From: Planctomycetaceae bacterium
GTDB lineage: Bacteria; Planctomycetota; Planctomycetia; Pirellulales; Pirellulaceae
Direction of reading: 5' to 3'
Assembly (NCBI GenBank): GCA_947463915.1
Contig: CANHVO010000011.1
Span: 1-48,889, forward strand
DNA: 48,889 bases
In this document: in pieces, positions 43,865-48,889 of the stretch
How positions within the stretch are numbered: the first letter of the stretch is position 1
Layout of the letters: each line of letters begins with the position of its first letter
The notes under the pieces: model-generated
The model's input: the letters and a program-made list of their open reading frames with translations, nothing else
Told to the model about the DNA's origin: nothing
The model's database searches: none
Translations under genes and position numbers: made by a program

Positions 43865-46800
43865 TTATTTGGATTCCTTAAACTCCTCGTTTAGCTCCGA
43901 CAGGATTTTGGTCCACTTTTCCTTCTGACCGGTATCGTTTGTTTCATCGCATAACTTGATGAGCCAACCGACGCAATCGCGTGTGCGCTGATGAATTGCC
44001 TCTCGTAACCGAAGTACGCTTGTCGATTTCAAGTGTTCCACCAGTTCGGCGTAGCCTTGTTCAAGGAAGCTCTTGGCTTCTACGTATTTCTTTTGACCCA
44101 ACAGGGAGCCGCCCAGCATCGAGCGAGTGTTCGAAGTCGTCCAATTGCTAGGGTCCGCTCCCTCCCGAATGGCGAGGCACTCGCGGATGATGGGCTCCGC
44201 ATCGCTCCATTGCTCTCTTTCGAGCAACCTTAATCCGTACATCGCTAAACATGCCGTCGACAGATTTTTATCCTCGATTTGAGCTCGAAGGCTAACGAGC
44301 TTTTTGAGTATTTGGAATGATTCTTCGGGCTTGCCGTTGTCGCGATACAAGGAAACCAAATGGTACATCGCTTGGGTTGTTGGCAGGGCATTCGGTCCAT
44401 TCACCTCCGTGGATAACCGATACGTTTCTTCCGTCATCGCAATGCATTCTCTGACCTTGCCAACTTCGCGGTACACAAGAGAATAGTCATTCATGATCGC
44501 GATCACCCCGCGATGCTTCGGCCCAAGGAGCTGCTTGAGATTGCGCAAGGCGCGCTCGTAGTATTGCTCGGCAATCAGCGGCTTGCCTACATCATCATAA
44601 AAGCTCGCCAATCGAGTCATACTCGCAATCGTCTGGCGATTCGAGTCTCCGAGATTCTTTTCTCGCCACGCGAGACTTTCCTGCAACAGTGGCAACGCTT
44701 CATCAAGTTTTCGCAGTTGATGGTACAACTCTCCGAGCAACCCCTTGGTTTCGATTGTACGAGTATGGTCGACGCCAAAAACGTTTTGTGTCAACTCTAG
44801 GCACGGCTCAAGGACTTTAATCGCTTCATCAAATCGCTTCATACGGCAGTAAACAAATGCCACGTCTAGCATACTGGACAGAGACGGTCTCGCTGCTGCG
44901 CCAAAGAGTTCGGTATTGAGTCGAAGCGCAGTCAAGTAGTATGAAAGCGATTCTTCGATTTTGCCATCCTGTTCGAGAGAACTCGCAAGTCGCCGCATCG
45001 TTTCTATGGTTTCATCATGCGCATGCCCAAGTACGCGTTGTCGAATTCGCAGAATCTCTCGGTGGATCGGAATCGCCTCGGCACTTCGCTCCAAATTGTC
45101 GAACGCAATCGCTAGGTTATTCATGGCAAGCAAGGTATCGTAGTGTTCCTTCCCGAGAGCCTCTTTCCTTCCCTTGAAAACCTTCTGAAAAACATTAAGC
45201 GCTTCAGCGTATTCTCTAGCAACGGTCAGGCCTCGAGCGTACGCGTTCATAGCGGTTAATGTGACCGGCGCCTCCGGTCCAGCGGTAGAAGATAAGTGTT
45301 GAATTCGCGCCTTATGCAATTGATTCGCTTCTTCGTGTCGCCCTAGTCTTGACAGTGCATTTGCGAGTCTCTTCTGTAGATCGAGCGCATTAACACCTTC
45401 TCGTTCGCGGATAACCGAGTAGCGATCGACGAGGTGCTGAAAGAGCGATCTCGCCTTTGGCTCGTCGCCAGTCTCTTGATAGGTGTACGCCAAATTATTG
45501 GCTCGGGTCAGCGTGCTCAGATGATCTGGACCAAGGGCTGCAATGCTTAAGCGGTAAACCTCTTCGTAAATATCAAGAGCCTTGTCTGGCTGTTTGGCTC
45601 GATCGAATGCAAATGCGAGGTCCGATAGACTGGAGATCGTACTGACATGTTCGTTTCCGTACTGCTCCCGTTTGCGATGGATTAATGACTGCAGAACCTC
45701 GATCGCCGCCAAGGGCCCTTGGGAATCGCTCAGGAAACCTGCAAGGTTGCTTGTGTAGACTAGCGTATCTGCGTGCTTTGACCCAAGTACTTTTTCGCTC
45801 GTTTCGACTAGCTCCCGAGCTGTCGTTAGTGCATCGTCGAGTTTCGAGGCCATGCTGTACTGAACTGCAAGCTGATTTTTGCTTGCCAAGGCTTCGCGGT
45901 GGTTCGCACCATACGTTTGGCTTAGATTATGGAGAGTTTCCTTCTGCAATTCGATCCCCTCCGCATGACGTCCAGCATCGGAATAAGTCCGAGCTAGAGA
46001 GACCATGTACTTAAGGCTGGCTTTGCTCTTTTCCCCTGAGAGCAACTTCTGCGAGTTGCACGCTTGTTCGATCATGGGAATGGCTGTGTCGAATTGCTCT
46101 TTTTCGTTTAAGAGCAGTGCAAGCAGAAATTTGGCATCCAGCGTTTGCGGATGCTTTTGACCAAATCTTTTCTGTACGAGTTGATTCAATTCCTGGGTCA
46201 ACGAAATTGCGGAATCCGTTTCCCCTAAATCGCGGAGGCTATTGGCAACGGAATACATGCTCCTTAGGGTTCCTGGGTGCGAAGCACCGAGCAGCTCTTT
46301 TCGTCGATTGAATATGCTTTGGTAGATTTCTAACGCTTTCTTCCCCTCTTGATTTTGTAGGTATTGGCTCGCAAGGCTACTCATCCGTTCAAGCGAATCG
46401 AAGTCGTTTGCGTTGGGACGTTCTATCGAGGCGCGTTCAAACAAGGGAAGGGCCAGCTCCGTCTTGCCAAGAAGACTGTAGGCTTCGGCCAAATTGCTTT
46501 GGCTGTTAAGGGTCCGCGGATGATCTTCGCCAAGCTTCGCGGTTCGAATCCTCAAAGCTTCCTGATGCAATTCCATCGCTTGCTTGTGCTTATCGAGATC
46601 CCGATAGCAAAGCCCCATCTGCTCCAGCACAGTCGCAATGGATTCATCGTTCGGTCCCAGTCGCTTGGTCCTACCTTGCAGCTCGGCCTCTAACAGTGGC
46701 AGGGCTTCCGATGGTCCGATTGTTTCGCGATAGGTAGCGGCTAAGTTCGATCGGGCCTCGCCACCGTCGGTCGAATCCAGCAACCGATTCGAATCGTAAA

Positions 46801-48520
46801 TGCCCACCGCCGTACGAAATAGTCGCAATGCCTCTTGAGGATAGCCTAGGTAATACAGCGCTTTGCCTAACGTAACTTGCAAACCGGCGATTGCGACCGG
46901 GTCACCAAGAGTTCCTGCCTCCAAATCGTTGGTGACTTGGACGAGTTGTTCGCCAAGCACAATGTTGAGCGGTTGGTCGTCATCGGCTTTTTCAAAAGGA
47001 TTTAGCACCTTGAAGATCGATGCTAGTGCTGTATTGGACTTCAATACTTGTTGCAATCTTTTTTGTTCTTGCTCACGTGCTAGCCTCTCAGCCTCGGCAG
47101 CCGCTTCGGCACTTAGCCGTTGACGATCTGCTTCTTGTCTCTGTTTTGCCTCGTCCTCCAGTGCGAGCTTGGCGACATCGCGCTGCGCTTGTGCCTCCCA
47201 CCGGCCCAGTGTCGTACCGATCACTCCGAGTATGAGACAAACGGCGATGAGCAACGTAGCACCGGCGGCCGCCTTATTGCGCTGCAAAAACTTTCCCGCC
47301 AGGTAACCAAAGCTGGGAGGGCGAGCTTCGATCGGTTCATCGGCCAAGAAGCGTTGCAGATCTCGGCAGAGGGCGTTGGCTGTTTCGTACCGTCGATCGC
47401 GACTCTTCTCGAGGCACTTCATGACGATCCAGTCGAGTTCTCCACGCAACATCGCAGCTAGCTTCTTGGGTTCTGTCATTCTGCAGAGGGCTAATGAATC
47501 GGCTCCCTCCGCGGAGGAAACGCGTGTGCTCGGTTTCGAGGGAACTTCTTCATGGATGATTCGGTGCAGCTCGGCCAAGAGGGCTTTCTGCAATCGGTTG
47601 CTGTCAAAGGGACGAAGCCCCGTTAGAAGTTCGTAGAGAATGACCCCCAGTGAATAGATATCGGACCGTGTATCGATGTCTTCTGTCGAGAGCCCTGCTT
47701 GCTCGGGTGACATGTACTCCAACGTGCCGATAATCGCACCCAGTTGAGTCGACATGCTCGAATCCGTGATCTTGCCGCCAGTTGCTTTGGCCACGCCGAA
47801 GTCGATGATTTTCGGAGTTGGATTTCCATCGACCATTGCGACCAGAATATTGGCCGGCTTCAAGTCGCGATGGACGATCCCTTTCTGGTGTGCGTGTTGT
47901 ACTGCATGGCAAATCGGAATGAATAGCTCAAGCCGTTGTTTCGGTGTGAATTTGTTGGTATCGCAGAACTTGGTGAGTGCAGTACCGTTGACCAGCTCCA
48001 TAACAAAGTAAGGATTCCCTTGCTCGGTAACACCTGCATCCAGTACCTTGGCGATGTTCGGATGGTCCATCATGGCTAACGCCTGTCGTTCCTGTTCGAA
48101 TCGACTTAGCACCGCTTTGCTGTCCATGCCTGTCTTGATCAGCTTGATGGCAACCTTGCGTTTGACAGGATTGCTTTGGTTGGCCAGCCAAACTTGGCCC
48201 ATACCACCCTCACCTAACTTTTGAATGATCTGATAACGCTGGCCAATCTGCGTGCCGCCAACAAACTCCTGCCAGTGCTGCGTTGATTGCAGTCCGGGAG
48301 TTGGTTCGGTTAGATTCGTCAGATCACGAGTTGGATCCGTATATGCGGCGTTCGAGCCGAGCAAGTCAGAGGTTCGAGCGTCGCCAACTATTTCCATCGC
48401 TTTTGTCAGCAGGTCGCCAAGTTCACTAGAGCTGACGGAGGCACTCTGCATGTCCTCGGCAGATAACTTTGCGACCAGTTCCCGCAACAGCTTTTCAAGG
48501 CGATCAGTTTCTTCGGACAC
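43865..48520 (-). CDS. Serine/threonine protein kinase with a long TPR tail
   Basis: A 1551-residue protein. Kinase domain (about 96-305): LGEGGMG (102-108), Lys126 in AIKLIK, HRDLKPAN (217-224), DFG (240-242), GTLEYMSPEQ. All catalytic residues are present, so it should be active. A membrane segment lies at 416-438 (ATLLIAVCLILGVIGTTLG), followed by an Ala/Glu/Gln-rich coiled coil (440-492). From about 530 to 1530 there are roughly 20 TPR repeats of kinesin-light-chain type (LGxxHPxTL, ALPLLEEAL words). So the kinase faces the cytoplasm and the TPR part would be on the far side. Family members are numerous in planctomycetes. It may sense envelope state; substrates are unknown. Confidence 0.93.
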   Translation of the reverse strand: MSEETDRLEKLLRELVAKLSAEDMQSASVSSSELGDLLTKAMEIVGDARTSDLLGSNAAYTDPTRDLTNLTEPTPGLQSTQHWQEFVGGTQIGQRYQIIQKLGEGGMGQVWLANQSNPVKRKVAIKLIKTGMDSKAVLSRFEQERQALAMMDHPNIAKVLDAGVTEQGNPYFVMELVNGTALTKFCDTNKFTPKQRLELFIPICHAVQHAHQKGIVHRDLKPANILVAMVDGNPTPKIIDFGVAKATGGKITDSSMSTQLGAIIGTLEYMSPEQAGLSTEDIDTRSDIYSLGVILYELLTGLRPFDSNRLQKALLAELHRIIHEEVPSKPSTRVSSAEGADSLALCRMTEPKKLAAMLRGELDWIVMKCLEKSRDRRYETANALCRDLQRFLADEPIEARPPSFGYLAGKFLQRNKAAAGATLLIAVCLILGVIGTTLGRWEAQAQRDVAKLALEDEAKQRQEADRQRLSAEAAAEAERLAREQEQKRLQQVLKSNTALASIFKVLNPFEKADDDQPLNIVLGEQLVQVTNDLEAGTLGDPVAIAGLQVTLGKALYYLGYPQEALRLFRTAVGIYDSNRLLDSTDGGEARSNLAATYRETIGPSEALPLLEAELQGRTKRLGPNDESIATVLEQMGLCYRDLDKHKQAMELHQEALRIRTAKLGEDHPRTLNSQSNLAEAYSLLGKTELALPLFERASIERPNANDFDSLERMSSLASQYLQNQEGKKALEIYQSIFNRRKELLGASHPGTLRSMYSVANSLRDLGETDSAISLTQELNQLVQKRFGQKHPQTLDAKFLLALLLNEKEQFDTAIPMIEQACNSQKLLSGEKSKASLKYMVSLARTYSDAGRHAEGIELQKETLHNLSQTYGANHREALASKNQLAVQYSMASKLDDALTTARELVETSEKVLGSKHADTLVYTSNLAGFLSDSQGPLAAIEVLQSLIHRKREQYGNEHVSTISSLSDLAFAFDRAKQPDKALDIYEEVYRLSIAALGPDHLSTLTRANNLAYTYQETGDEPKARSLFQHLVDRYSVIREREGVNALDLQKRLANALSRLGRHEEANQLHKARIQHLSSTAGPEAPVTLTAMNAYARGLTVAREYAEALNVFQKVFKGRKEALGKEHYDTLLAMNNLAIAFDNLERSAEAIPIHREILRIRQRVLGHAHDETIETMRRLASSLEQDGKIEESLSYYLTALRLNTELFGAAARPSLSSMLDVAFVYCRMKRFDEAIKVLEPCLELTQNVFGVDHTRTIETKGLLGELYHQLRKLDEALPLLQESLAWREKNLGDSNRQTIASMTRLASFYDDVGKPLIAEQYYERALRNLKQLLGPKHRGVIAIMNDYSLVYREVGKVRECIAMTEETYRLSTEVNGPNALPTTQAMYHLVSLYRDNGKPEESFQILKKLVSLRAQIEDKNLSTACLAMYGLRLLEREQWSDAEPIIRECLAIREGADPSNWTTSNTRSMLGGSLLGQKKYVEAKSFLEQGYAELVEHLKSTSVLRLREAIHQRTRDCVGWLIKLCDETNDTGQKEKWTKILSELNEEFKESK

Positions 48521-48571
48521 GGACTAGTTCCTATAAGAAAGATGATAAGGGAAAACGAAACGCATCGCATT

Positions 48572-48686
48572 AGCCTGAGGCGCTAGCCGAGCCACGCCAC
48601 CGGAAATCGGCTAGCGCCTCAGGCTCAGTAAGCTCCGAACCTATTTCGATGTTACAGGTCGAAACACTTGGCAACGCAGAGGATTA
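48572..48686. repeat. 115-base direct repeat, copy 1
   Basis: Begins with hairpin family A (AGCCTGAGGCGCTAGCCGA against TCGGCTAGCGCCTCAGGCT) and ends GCAACGCAGAGGATTA. Differs from copy 2 at a single base (CCACCGG against CCACTGG). Confidence 0.95.
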
Positions 48687-48774
48687 TAATCATTCCGTTG
48701 CGCACATGGCGGCATTCCATTTTGTGTTCTCTGTGCTCTTTTGTGGCTAGAAAAGAAACAGTTGATTCTTTTTG

Positions 48775-48889
48775 AGCCTGAGGCGCTAGCCGAGCCACGC
48801 CACTGGAAATCGGCTAGCGCCTCAGGCTCAGTAAGCTCCGAACCTATTTCGATGTTACAGGTCGAAACACTTGGCAACGCAGAGGATTA
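48775..48889. repeat. 115-base direct repeat, copy 2 (reaches the window end)
   Basis: Identical to copy 1 except for one base, 203 bases further on. The shared text reaches the last base of the window, so the repeat unit may be longer and more copies may follow. Confidence 0.95.

Larger units (their letters stand above)
48521..48889. other. Spacer with a 203-base repeat at the window edge
   Basis: Upstream of the kinase gene. It contains two copies of a 115-base direct repeat, each carrying hairpin family A, and a TTTGTGTTCTCTGTGCTC-type run (48721-48750). The kinase promoter should lie within the first 60 bases. Nothing else is seen; the window ends in the second copy. Confidence 0.7.

Noticed and set aside
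46545-46560. GGTTCGAATCC, a tRNA T-loop-like word
   Set aside because: It lies inside the kinase gene and no acceptor stem or anticodon arm can be built around it.
48641-48877. 78-codon frame across the edge repeat
   Set aside because: It spans a direct repeat unit and spacer, and has no coding features.

Overview
The window looks like a chromosomal segment of a planctomycete, most likely of the Pirellulaceae (Pirellula/Rhodopirellula-like). The evidence is the pairing of a PSCyt1/DUF1549/NPCBM/DUF1553 protein with a DUF1501 protein, a very large serine/threonine kinase with a TPR tail, a coupled ECF sigma factor, long AT/GC-balanced spacers filled with hairpin repeats, and frequent GTG/TTG starts. 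No tRNA, rRNA, CRISPR array, phage or intact transposase was found.

Left part (1-17.7 kb) is mainly housekeeping metabolism: an RhlE-type RNA helicase, a lipoate-protein ligase-like enzyme, an RlmI-type rRNA methyltransferase, a solute-binding-like lipoprotein, xylulokinase, phosphoenolpyruvate carboxylase, dihydroorotase with a DUF4832-like exported protein upstream in the same direction, a short HPF-type ribosome hibernation protein, a TerC membrane protein, and a GH63-like glucosidase. Two spacers here hold gene fossils: a DUF808-like stub after ppc and a decayed response-regulator receiver domain after terC.

Middle part (18-26.4 kb) holds a TerB-like protein, a soluble NAD(P) transhydrogenase (SthA), a BON-like mini-protein, a zinc-ribbon protein, a second HPF, an NhaR-type LysR regulator, and an arsenic cluster: arsR, a broken arsM-like fragment, arsD, arsA, and a phosphatase-type arsenate reductase. 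ArsD and ArsA keep their metalloid-binding cysteines, yet no arsenite efflux channel (ArsB/Acr3) is present. A palindrome upstream of arsR is a candidate operator.

Right part (26.4-48.9 kb) is the accessory, lineage-specific region: the planctomycete cytochrome/DUF1501 pair; an unusual IclR-HTH/RraA-like aldolase fusion divergent from an M81 (MlrC-like) metallopeptidase; then an ECF sigma factor translationally coupled to a membrane protein that looks like its anti-sigma partner, two tandem paralogous exported proteins of unknown function, a diheme exported protein, a membrane-anchored coiled-coil protein and a 1551-residue kinase-TPR protein. The sigma/anti-sigma/paralogue/diheme group is the best candidate for an undescribed envelope signalling or stress module.

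Spacers throughout contain several families of palindromic repeats. One family (core GCTAGCCGA / TCGGCTAGC) is found only in the last 14 kb, one (core GCCAGAATTCAG) occurs three times including inside the ars operon, and one small hairpin occurs twice with compensatory base changes. A 115-base direct repeat with a 203-base period lies at the right edge and may be the start of a longer tandem array.
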